From Ditylenchus dipsaci (Eukaryota > Nematoda > Chromadorea > Rhabditida > Anguinidae), in the NCBI GenBank assembly GCA_004194705.1, contig SADC01000030.1, positions 124,001 to 188,000 of the forward strand: a DNA stretch of 64,000 bases, read 5' to 3'. The notes under the pieces are model-generated. The model was not told the DNA's origin. It did not search any database and saw only the letters and a program-made list of their open reading frames with translations. The translations under genes and the position numbers were made by a program. Positions 24,379 to 34,450 of this stretch are shown here, one piece after another (position 1 is the first letter of the stretch; every line of letters starts with the position of its first letter).

Positions 24379-25185
24379 TTAGGTCGTGTCAAAAGTTCGG
24401 TCGTTTTATTTCAAAAGCAACTTTTGTGGCGTTGTATTTTTAGCATAGACTTTTTTAACATTTTTCAAAAGTTTACCACTCGTTTTGTAGCCAAGATTCT
24501 CAGCTACAAAATGAGTGGTAAACTTTTGAAAAATGTTAAAAAAAGGACAAACTTTTTTTGTCCCAGATTCACTTTTTTTTGACCCAGATTCACTTTTTTT
24601 GTCCCAGATTTCCTCATTTCTGTCCCAGATTTAGCTTAAACCACAGGGGGGACCAAGCACTTACAAAATTGGTCAAAAAAATTTCTCTCATAACAGCCTG
24701 AGAGTTTTTCTATAACGTTTCTATCATGTTTGAGCATTTTCGCCAAAAATTATTTTTTCCGCAAAATTTTTGCCTTGGGGACCAAGGTAGACCAAAGTTT
24801 TCAGGAGCCTGAAATGTGACCTTGGTCCCCCAGGCAAAAATTTTTGCGGAAAAAATAATTTTGGCAAAAATGCTCAAACATGATAGAAACGTTATAGAAA
24901 AACTTTCAGGCTGTTATGAGAGAAATTCTTTTGACCAATTTTGTAAGTGCTTGGTCCCCCTGTGGTTTAAGCTAAATCTGGGACAGAAATGAGGAAATCT
25001 GGGACAGAAAGGAGGAAATCTGGGACAAAAAAAAGTGAATCTGGGACAAAAAAAAGTGAATCTGGGTCAAAAAAAAGTGAATCTGGGTCAAAAAAAGTAT
25101 TGCCCGAAAAAAAGTCTATGGTAAAAACACAACGCTACAAATATTGCTTTTGAAATAAAACGACCGAACTTTTGACACGACCTAA
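24379..25185. mobile_element. Mariner-type MITE with nested foldback
   Basis: The ends TTAGGTCGTGTCAAAAGT are perfect inverted repeats flanked by TA on both sides, as in mariner elements. The arms continue for about 160 bp through CGGTCGTTTTATTTCAAAAGC. A second foldback (about 24545-25104, units TTTGTCCCAGATTCAC) sits inside with AAAAAAAG on both sides. A half copy of the MITE is at 52111-52215. Confidence 0.8.
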
Positions 25186-25731
25186 TACAATCAAAAATTG
25201 CAGAAAAACTTGCAGAGGACTAAATTTTTTCAAACCGCCACCCAAGTCGACCGGACTTTTAGCAGAATTTTTGAAATTTGTCGGCAGACAATTAGCAGAA
25301 TTCTTCGGTATGATTTGGTTGTTCGGCCGAATTATACCGAGAAATTATGCTAAATGTCCGGTCGCCGCCATTCACTGCTTGTAGACCCGAATTTCGGTAA
25401 ATTTGCCGGAGTCCCACTTGGTATGATTAATATTTCCAAGTCCTGGGTATGGCGAAACCGAAATTTCCAGTCGTAAAATTCCGCTTGGCCTTCTGACCAT
25501 CGTCTCTAATTCTAACCTACAAGACCAGAACTCATGCCTGAATTAATTTACCCAGTTTACAGAATATTTTTGTTATATATTTTCAACCTGAATTTCTGAG
25601 AAAAATACAACAATCCAACCTGGTTTTATCTGTGGAAAATAGCCAGAATGAGGGGTTGCAAGGCTAGTCAGAGCATGGCAAAATACCAGTGAACAGCAAA
25701 AAACTTGATTGTAGAACATTTTTAGCAATTT

Positions 25732-26150
25732 TTACAGAGAGTCAATCAGCTCAGCCATTTTAGGCACATTTGGCAGGATATTAACACCAGCAGGAAGCAA
25801 GAGGTTGTTGACGGAGCTGCTTTTGCCTGATTGCTCGGTTTGGCTTGAAAAGCTGCAGTCCACTCCAATGCAAATGTGGTTGCTGCCCTTCATTGACTGG
25901 GTGAAAGGAGGCGGGAAGAGGGCAAGAACCCATTGCCCAAAAGAAAAGAAGAGACAATCACTGTGCTCTTTTTGGGGAGCAGGCAGCTAGAGCAAGTGGG
26001 AGAGCATCTCTTTTCAAGGTCCTCTAATAAAACGACAAGTGCAGGAAGAGAATAATTGCATTTGCATTGGACTGGCCGAAAAAAGGAGGAGAAGAAGAGG
26101 GTGGCCACTTGCAGTTGTTGGGGACTCTTCTCGTATAAAGAGTCATACAC
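25732..26150 (-). CDS. Unrecognised protein, C-terminal coding segment
   Basis: Reading down from about 25960, the minus strand has an open frame with non-random composition: FTQSMKGSNHICIGVDCSFS, then SSVNNLLLPAGVNILPNVPK and a stop at 25732-25734. Upstream, 25975-26100 is open in another frame (KKSTVIVSSFLLGNG), and the two would join with a single-base change near 25900. I cannot name a family. There is no clear acceptor. It could be a last exon of a minus-strand gene with an indel like those in neighbouring genes, or chance. Confidence 0.3.
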
Positions 26151-26969
26151 ACAGACACACTTATTAGCAAATCACTGTGCTGAGTGCATGAGTAATCTGG
26201 CTATCGTAACAAAATGGTGACAACAATTTTTTTGAAATAAACTTTATAAATTTTCATACCAACGTGCAGCCCTGAACTTCAGCTTCCTAAAAAGCTGTAA
26301 TACTATATTGAATGACTCTAAAGTTGAGAGATTTGTGGCTTTGAATGGAGAGACCCGAAAATTGCTTAAAAACTTGCTTTGTCCAAACCTGCAATTTTTT
26401 TGACAAATCATGCTAAAGACAATAAAAAAATGTTTTTAAATCAAAAATGAAAATATTAATAACCTGGAAGAAAATAATTTTGAAATATCTGAGTGCTCGG
26501 AGTATACCGATATTGTACCGTTTTGGTCACTGGAGCTGGGTAAATCCCTTCAAAAATGGTCAAAAAGGGTACTTTTGGATAGTCCAAAAACTCAATTTTT
26601 TATTGACCAGAACTCAAAAAAATATATCTTTTTTTTTTGAACTCCTGATGTGATTATGAGTCGATATAGGGTGTTTGGGAACATTTAAAGGACTATCGCC
26701 GTTGATGACAATGGCAATTTCGAGTTTTTGAATTGGATGTGGTGAAAAAATGCTGCTCCGTATAATCAACCCAAGCCGATCATAGTGGTATTCTGATGCG
26801 TGCAATCGATTTTTCGCCAGAAGTTTACTCCCCTTTAGTAAACCCCTAAAAACCAACTTTCAGCGGCTTTTGGCCACTCTGGTGGGATTCTGAGCGATCC
26901 AAGTTTGTCTGACCATAAAATTTGAATTTCCGCAAAATTTTGAATCTACGGGTGAAAAAAGGCATTAGG
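26151..26969. other. Gene-free stretch
   Basis: AT-rich. A short segment near 26790-26860 resembles part of the 11966-12749 hairpin (the ATCGATTTTTC / GTTTACTCCCCTTTAGTAAA region). Nothing else can be supported. Confidence 0.35.
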
Positions 26970-27218
26970 TGCATTCCCTACAGTAAATTCCCCATGGTGA
27001 ATTCCCCCACGGTAAATTCCCCTACATTTTGTATTGAAATGAATTCACTTATTTAACAGCTAGGATTCTTAATACCTGACAAGGTACCTACTCTTAAGAG
27101 GTATCTACCTCCATTACTCATCATTTTGATTGCAACAGAAAAGGTGGCCCAAATACACCATAGGTGATTTGCCTTGTCTTCCGGTGATTATTCCCACTTC
27201 GTGTGGCCTATAGATTCT

Positions 27219-27869
27219 TTAACCTTAGGATTACCGTGGGGTCCATATGGACCCCAGAGCGACTTTGAGAGAACAATTTTTTGTGTTTCGAATAAGCTAG
27301 CGAGCTGATTTTTTCTGACTTTGCTTGTTTTGTCGTTAGCTACATTTTAACCTTTCTTTTGATGTCTTAGTCATTTTTTTGGTGTACCACAAAAAGGTAG
27401 CACCTTATACCGCTGGGTCCATATGGACCCCAAGGCCTTCAAAGGTTGTTAATAGGCATAGCGTAAACAATTTTAACAACAGCTTAGTGCTATCTTGTAG
27501 CGCAGCTCGAAAGCTACAAGACGTATTTCACAGAAAATTTTCAAAAAATCTGAGTGTTGAGATATGGATTTTTGAAAAAATCAATTTCTTTAAAAATGAC
27601 CAAAATCCAAGTTTCTTCAATTTTTTTTCGGATTTTGGTCATGTTTTAAAGAAATTGATTTTTTCAAAAATCCATATCTCAACACTCAGATTTTTTGAAA
27701 ATTTTCTGTGAAATACGTCTTGTAGCTTTCGAGCTGCGCTACAAAATAGCACTAAGCTGTTGTTAAAATTGTTTACGCGATGCCTATTAACAACCTTTGA
27801 AGCCTTGGGGTCCATATGGACCCCAGCGGTAAAAGATACGAGTTTTTTTGCCGGTAGTCCTAGGGTTAA
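27219..27869. mobile_element. piggyBac-like TTAA palindrome
   Basis: The ends read TTAACCTTAGGATTACCG and, inverted, TTAACCCTAGGACTACCG, so TTAA bounds both sides and CCYTAGG follows, close to the piggyBac terminal signature. The inside is a near-perfect hairpin centred at about 27620 with the self-complementary word GGGTCCATATGGACCC near each base. No transposase is encoded, so it is non-autonomous. Confidence 0.7.
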
Positions 27870-28329
27870 GTGGTTAACTTACCCACCCTATGTTTACTTA
27901 CCATACACGTTGATTATCTTTCTAACCTTGGGTTAAAAAACCCTTGTAGTGTTGTATCCACCCATACGGTGGTTTTATTATTTAATTAGTACTTTGCATA
28001 CCATCTAGTGATTTTTATCTACTACTTTGATGTTTTCTCTTTTTCACCATAAAAGTTAGAATTTTCGTGGTGAGTTTCTCTTCAAACAAACGTATGATAG
28101 CAAAGAGGCAAACTACGAGTTTCTTTGTCTGAAAAAATAAGCAAATGCTCAAGGATGAACAAGGCTACTTTACTGGAAACAATTTCTTCGAAGAGAGCAA
28201 ATCTATTGGCACTGTATTTCCGAAATCAAGGGGCAGATGGTGAGAAAAGTTCCAAATGTTCTGATGAAATATTAATTTAACAAGATTCTTAAGCTATGGT
28301 ATACAATATAATAAGTTTCAGGCAGAGTA

Positions 28330-28800
28330 ATGACCATAAAAAGGGAGGCGAAAATTACTACAGCCCATAATCACTTGGGAGACCTTACTCGTGCTGATCT
28401 GAAGAAAATGCAAGGGACGTGCAGGCAGAAACGATCTCTAGCAAGAAGCCTCCTCGTTCAATCATTGCTGCTAAAATCAGATCTCTTCCAGAAACAGCTG
28501 AGCCATTTGTTCGCAAGTCTCTGCTTGGACGAAATATTCCAAACTTACGTCATGAAGCCGATCTGGATCCCTCTAATCCAAAGACTTTGCATGATTTGAA
28601 AGTAAAATTTTTAGTCGTTGAGCTATGATGGCGTGAAATAGTTTGCTTTTACAGATTCCAAATGAATACAAGCTTTGTGATGGTGAATAGTTTTTGAAAT
28701 TTGATGGCTGGAACGAAAAGGAAAGAGTTCTGATATTTTCGACTCATCGGTGTATGCAGTTGCTAGAAGCCAATGAACGAATGAATTCTGATTTTAGAGT
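28330..28800 (+). pseudogene. FLYWCH/MULE transposase fragment
   Basis: The first part reads KITTAHNHLGDLTRADLKKM, which fits the histidine end of a FLYWCH zinc finger. A one-base shift later the frame continues with ISSKKPPRSIIAAK, SLPETAEPFVRK and NPKTLHDLK up to a GTAAAA donor at 28600. After the acceptor near 28653 the sequence gives IPNEYKLCDGE, a stop, then FLKFDGW and ERVLIFSTH, matching the block before the first catalytic Asp of MULE transposases. Stops and the frame change show it is inactive. It lies between the GTAAATTCCCC arms. Confidence 0.6.
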
Positions 28801-29995
28801 TGTTATTTTTGTTTGAACTCGCTATATTTTCAAATAAATCACATATTAGATAATGGACTCATGCATTTTCGACTTTGGTAATTATGATGAAGTAAGTGAA
28901 ATTTTAATGATGACCAGACATCAAAAAACTAACCTGATTGCGGCCAATGATTTGCAAAAGTGCACCAAAATATTACTTGGATTACTGAAAACATTTTTCA
29001 CAAAACCAATCATCTCCAAAAACTGTTTACGGTACAAATTTCAGAATTCTAGCACCCTTGGTACAGCGCAGTGCAGTGAATTTGGGTATTCAGCTAGTTC
29101 AGATTTTGGTTTTCATTTCGAAATATCGATTGAACGTAATGACGAAAACTCAAAACATAACGTTTTGCCCATCTCAACTGTTTTTGAAATTTTTGAACTA
29201 TTACAGTAGACCCCGCAATTGGATAACTACTTGGCTTGGTCGGTTCATAAATTATCTAGCAGAATTGAGGTTGATTGATAGTAAGATAATTAAAACCGTT
29301 AGGGCTCTTTACAAGACAAAATATGTAAACTTTCTCAAGAAAAAATGGGAATTTATGGGGGAATTTACCTGTAGGGAATTTACCTGTAGGGGAATTTACC
29401 TGTAGGGGAATTTACCTGTAGGGGAATTTACTGTGGGGAATTTACCGTGGGGAATTTACTGTAGGGGAATTTACCGTCGCCCGAAAAAATATTCTGCGAG
29501 CAAAAAAAAAGAAATCTGCGGGCAAAAAAGAGAATTTTGCGGGCAAAAAAGAGAATTTTGCGGGCAAAAACGAGAATTCTGCGGGCATTCGAAATCTGCG
29601 TAAAAAAAAATCTGCGGGAAAAAAAATATTATCCAATTTGAAAAGGGGGAAATTTACCGCCGCCTTTCAAAATTTTCAACTGTGCCACCGATTATCTATG
29701 TCCTCTGTGGATGAGTGTTTGTGTGCCTTCTACACTGTTTCGATTAGGACTTTTTTGGTATGTGAGTAAAACTGACATTTTTAACACAGGCTGCGAGTGA
29801 GAATTTTTAAAAAATTGGGCAGGGGAGGTGGGTAGGTTAATTGAGATAAAACGTGATGATTCTCGGTGAGATATACTCACTGGGAGTGAGCACATCGAAA
29901 CACTGGCCTGTTCCTTTGTGTTGGTTGTCATTACATACCCTTTTTATTATTTTTATCTAGATTTTCCTGAATTCAGCACCAGCTCACTGACAGCA

Positions 29996-31463
29996 ATGGA
30001 GAAGCTAAAAAAATTGTGCAATGAATATGGAGATTGTCATCGTATTTTGGCCCAGGTTCTAATCCAGAAGAAGCTGATTCCAGTTAGTCAATTTGTTGTT
30101 TTCATGTGTTTCTACATTGACTTCTTTTCATGAGCATTGCCTTGGACAAGTCTTTTTGGAGATCTGCAAAATGAACACAACGGTTGGAAGTATGTTTTAA
30201 GTCGGCTGAGAGATAGATATATTAATCTTTTTAACCTAGTCAATGAGCTGAAGCCCGCACAAAATGAAGAAATCGTCGACTTGTTGAAGAAAACTATGAA
30301 TACAGCTCTACCTCTTGTAGGTGCACGAATGGTGGTGGTTTCTGACGAGCTCCGGCGAAACACGAATTTCATCTCATTGGTATTCTAAATCTGTCCGTCT
30401 ACTCTTCTAAGTTTATGTTCTCTTTACGTTTCAGGTTTCGGATCGTAACTATTTGCCATCTCTGTCGGTGGTGAACGGCCTCAGTGCAGATGAGATTGCG
30501 GTCTTTCGATTCTGGCTGGGAATGATGTTCAATCCTGAGCAGAATCTTACTATTGATGGTGATGAACACATTGGAGAGCTAAATATTCACAAAGCATCCT
30601 ACTGCAATAGCGGCATGTCAAGCAATCTAATGATGAAACTAATGAACAAACTCCAAAATAGACGGTGGATTGTCCTTGTAATTTTTTGAGTATTATTTTG
30701 ACTTCTGCTAATCTAGGCATCATTTTTAGGACAACAAGAGAAAAGTTCTTCGCCTACATGCTTGTGCAATAGCTGAGTTGTCCACTTCTATCCAAGCTGA
30801 GTATGACTTACCGGTGTGTGATCTTTGCCAAGATGTCATCATCCTTCGGCGACTCTCAGAGCAGTGCCTGTGTGAGAATCATTTTCACATTCGATGCTTA
30901 TGGAAGTAAGTCGTTTTGTTTCTTGCAATGTCAAGGATCTGTAAATTTACTTTACAGACACATTCGTGACAAAGATCAAGTCAGGTGTCCAACCAATGGA
31001 TGCAATCAAAGCTTCATGCGTGAATCTTTGGAAAAATACGACGATGAGTTTGAAGCTGACATTGCTCCATCCGTTCAAACGCGGAAGAGAAAAGCTACGG
31101 CTGAAGGTCGCGGTTTTTTATCTGTGGGAATTCGCAGGGAGGTGTCTTATTTAAGGATCGAATGGAAATCCTAAGAGAAGGAGCTTGTCAACTTCCATAG
31201 TACTTTTATCTCAGCATGATGCCACTGAAGACATGTCAAGTATTTCCGGTGCCTCCATTGTTTCTAGTGAAGAAATTAGAAGTCGCGCAAGAGAGTCTGC
31301 AGCATCTCAAGCACCTGCGTCAGAAGAGAACGATGTAGTGTCTGAAGCAGTCGGAAGCGAAAGGGAGTCTGAAGCAGGTGGTGTGGAATCTTCAATAGAT
31401 AGTAATCTGAACGGCAACGACTCCGATGATGGTATGGAATATGGGGTGGACGATGACGAATAG
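29996..31463 (+). CDS. nse-1: NSE1, RING subunit of the SMC5/6 complex
   Basis: Six exons: 29996-30086, 30135-30379, 30435-30677, 30730-30905, 30958-31141, 31215-31463. All phases agree, giving about 395 residues. The N-terminal two thirds form the winged-helix region that binds NSE3 (CHRILAQVLIQKKLIP, GLSADEIAVFRFWL). The C-terminal variant RING reads CDLCQDVI, CLCENHFHIRCLWKHI, RCPTNGCNQSF. NSE1 supports the SUMO/ubiquitin and DNA-binding functions of SMC5/6 in repair. After the RING there is an unusual acidic, serine-rich tail of roughly 110 residues that the human protein lacks; the donor leading into its last exon is uncertain (31123 or 31141). A TTTTATCTAG acceptor ends at 29960, 35 nt before the ATG. 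Confidence 0.9.
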
Positions 31464-31638
31464 CCGATGAGATTCAAAATTTTATTTTATTGTTTTCGCA
31501 CATACCAGCTGACTTCTTGAAACTTGAATAAATTCACTGTTAGAATTGAGTGTTTCTCCTAAATTACGTGATGGTCGGTCTATTTTCTTGGTTATGTAGG
31601 TACAGTCATAACCTGTTTTCTTCTGTATAGTTTTCTCG

Positions 31639-32487
31639 ATGAGTTGTGACTGGAGCGACGAATTAGAGACCGAAAGCATTGGTGTAGGTGTCAATGAGCA
31701 GGTCTTTCAAGAGGAACAGCAAGAACTTGGCTCACTTCCTAACCGTCAGCTGACTTCAACTCCTCTCCGTCATGCCTCAAATTCCGATGGATTCAGCTTT
31801 ATTGAGAATGAAGAAGCCTTTGGTCTGTCATACTGCTCGTCTATCCCTGACCTAGTGGAACAGAAAGAATCGGAAGAAGGCATGCCAGATGACTTGGATT
31901 CCGGCCATTCACACTCAAGCCTGGACAAAAGCAATATCGTTGAGGGCTTCAGTGAAATAGAAAGCGGAAAGGTTGCTGAGGATTGGAATTCAGAAGCTGA
32001 TTGTAGTTATTTAAAACAACTCGATGTGGATAGTGCGTCTGGTAGTATTGCTGAGAGCTTGTGTAAAATCATTTCGTTGTGTCCTGATAAGGGTTATACT
32101 TCAAGCAATGAACTTTGCAAATGCTTCAAACATGGTGGAATTCGCTCAGAAGGTAGCCACCTTTTAGACTTGTTTTCGACATGCGTAGCTACAGCGAAAG
32201 TGTTTTAGGTACAAGAAAAATTAGACTATTTTATAGCCGGAAACCGAACTAGGTTGGCAAAGCAATTAAGGTAATCTAGTATTCTGCAATCTTCCCTTAG
32301 CCAACTGTGCTTGCTTTCAAATCTTCTTCTTAGCAAATCTTCTCTACGCCGGCGTAAAGAAGCAGATAGAGCAAAAGAAGTTCTTAGTCCAGATTCGCCG
32401 TCAGACGATGATGAAGAGGGGTCGGAGCAGAAATCGACGAATTTGAGCAGGACGTATATAGCAACAACAATAGCTTTGGTGAAATAG
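31639..32487 (+). CDS. Acidic Ser/Glu-rich protein of unknown function, two exons
   Basis: The ATG lies 8 nt after an acceptor (TGTATAG at 31624-31630). The first exon is open for 189 residues (MSCDWSDELETESIG to the stop at 32208), acidic and serine-rich with no known domain. The reading frame near the end is doubtful: one base over, the sequence reads MRSYSESVL straight into a GGTACAAG donor at 32208, which looks more natural than the stop. A second exon at about 32288-32487 continues with SLRRRKEADRAKEVLSPDSP and DDDEEGSEQKS. A one-base error near 32175 would reconcile the two. It starts only 175 nt after the NSE1 stop, so the two could be an operon. Confidence 0.5.
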
Positions 32488-32899
32488 AGTCTTCATTTAA
32501 ATAAACCCATTTGGTGTTGTTGATGAATCTGCTTGTGAACTGTTATTAAATTTTTCTGTTTCATTACACTCGTTTCTGGTGTTGGTGAGTTTGCTCAGAA
32601 TATTCATGCTGAATTTATCGGCTACTATTTTTCCTCTAATACCTTCCTTCCTCCCTCTCAACTATGAGGACCTATGTCTCAGTCTAGAGTCAATGTTTTG
32701 GTAAGCTGTTTATTGCGTTTCCTCAACTCCCACAAGATCTAAGTAGAGAATTGAAGAACGTCTCTTTTAAAGCTGTGAGATAATAAAACTTTATTATTTC
32801 TCTTCATATTGACAGTCTGACGCCAAAAATTACAACAGGAAGACTCAAATTTACAGAGAGCTCAGTGGCATAATAGTTAGTTGTAATAAATTTGCAAAA

Positions 32900-33283
32900 G
32901 GCTGTAAGTGAATTGCAGCGGTAAAACTGTGAATTTCAACGGTAAATTAATTTTTTCAACGGTATTTTCAAATTTGCCATAAAACAATGAAATTCAACGG
33001 TAAATTTGTGAAATTCAGCGGTAAATTTATCGTAAAGTCGACTTCACAGTCCGTTGCCTCATAGAAATGACCCCAAGGTTAAATAGTTGGCGCAAAGCAT
33101 AAATTTTGTTTCAGATGAAATCCTTATATTTGATACACAAATAAGACAACGGACTGTGAAGTTGACTTTACGATAAATTTACCGCTGAATTTCATTGTTT
33201 TATGGCAAATTTGAAAATACCGTTGAAAAAAATTAATTTACCGTTGAAATTCACAGTTTTACCGCTGCAATTCAATTTGAGCC
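32900..33283. mobile_element. MULE-like foldback with CGGTAAATTT tandem arms
   Basis: The ends GGCTGTAAGTGAATTGCAGC and, inverted, GGCTCAAATTGAATTGCAGC are followed by tandem TTCAACGGTAAATT units in opposite orientation. The 10 bp flank ATTTGCAAAA is exact at 32890-32899 and 33284-33293. It is 384 bp long with no ORF. Confidence 0.8.
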
Positions 33284-34450
33284 ATTTGCAAAATAAGTAC
33301 ATAACAGCTGATATATAGCTAAAGCTGTAAAGCTACAGCACCTGTACCTTTTGTTCCAGCTGTAAGGGCGCTCTCACAACAATATCCGCTCTCGCATACT
33401 GATATACTGTGAAATTGGAAACTGCTGTTTTTAAAAACTGCTATCTTCAGTGTGTCGTAATGACCTTTGTGGTTTGAGATGAGGTGTAAGAAAAGTCGAT
33501 AGATACAGTTGCAGACAACTGATAGGAAACCATGCAAACGATGAAGTCGAAAGAAGTGAAACCCCCTATTCTGCCCTTTTTTAAACCATTTCCGCTTTTC
33601 TAATTTCAACTGTCTATTTCACAGCTCTGTGCTTTTCTAAAATAAACGGTCGACGAGTCATCTTGTAGAGAAATTCAAAAGCTTTCGAACAGTGCATTTA
33701 AAGGGCCATGGCCACGCGTTTACAATTGTCCCCCGCTAATTCAAAAAATTTTGCCTAATCATTGAACTTCTGTACGAATGTTTCAACTTAGTTTCTGACA
33801 AAACAAGGCCTAGAATTTAATTTTAGATACAAATGTGTTAGAAACCAAGTTAAAAAATCCGTACAGAAACTCAATGATTAGGAATTTTTTTGAATTGGCG
33901 GGGGACGGAGACGGCAATGGATTTTTAATTTTTTCTTTTCATCTACATTTTGCGAGAAAAGCTCTCATTACTTCTCATTATGTGGCCAAACAATCATTTT
34001 CCTTACATTTACTTTGCTTTTGACTAGAAACTGGCACTTTTTTGATGATGGTCATAACTTTTACTAGAATCATTATAAAAGTGAGTTTGACCTACCAAAG
34101 GGTAGCTGAGTAACAAGGCTTACGAATAGTCACAAAAAATTGATCACACAGAAAAAATAAATTTAATAAGTTTAATAAAAGTAATCGTTCCCCATCAATT
34201 GTCCGCAACTGTAGACCCCTCTTACATTTTTTAGAGGTCGAAATTAGTGTCGAAAAGTATTCGTGTATGCCTTACCATTCTAATTTTATGTTTTGGCGAA
34301 GTCTAAGACTCAAGGAGAGATAGCATACGCTAGTACAGGCACAAAAGTTTCTCCGCACATTGAGTAACGAAAAAACAGGGTGCCGAAAATAAAAAAAATG
34401 TCAAAAACAGTAAAATTACTACGCGCTATGCTAGAACTTTCAGATTAATT
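33284..34450. repeat. Gene-free stretch with TTAA-type MITE copy 2
   Basis: The palindromic MITE at 33699-33935 starts TTTAAAGGGCCATGGCC and is the sister of 44570-44803. Its right end is eroded (GGCAATGGATTTTTA). The rest shows no exon or bounded repeat that I can support. Confidence 0.6.

Larger units (their letters stand above)
26970..29480. mobile_element. MULE with GTAAATTCCCC tandem-repeat arms and transposase remnant
   Basis: The left arm (26975-27037) has three or four units of CGGTAAATTCCCC. The right arm (29350-29480) has about eight units in inverted order (GGGGAATTTACCTGTA). Between them are a MULE-type coding remnant (28330-28800) and a nested piggyBac-like palindrome (27219-27869). 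A target duplication is uncertain; GAAAAAA flanks are seen on both sides. A further tandem array with GCGGGCAAAAAAGAGAATTTT units abuts at 29497-29640. Confidence 0.6.

Noticed and set aside
31639..32208. Taking the 189-codon frame as the complete protein
   Set aside because: A second exon with acidic coding follows and an alternative frame runs into a good donor, so the stop at 32208 may be an artefact.
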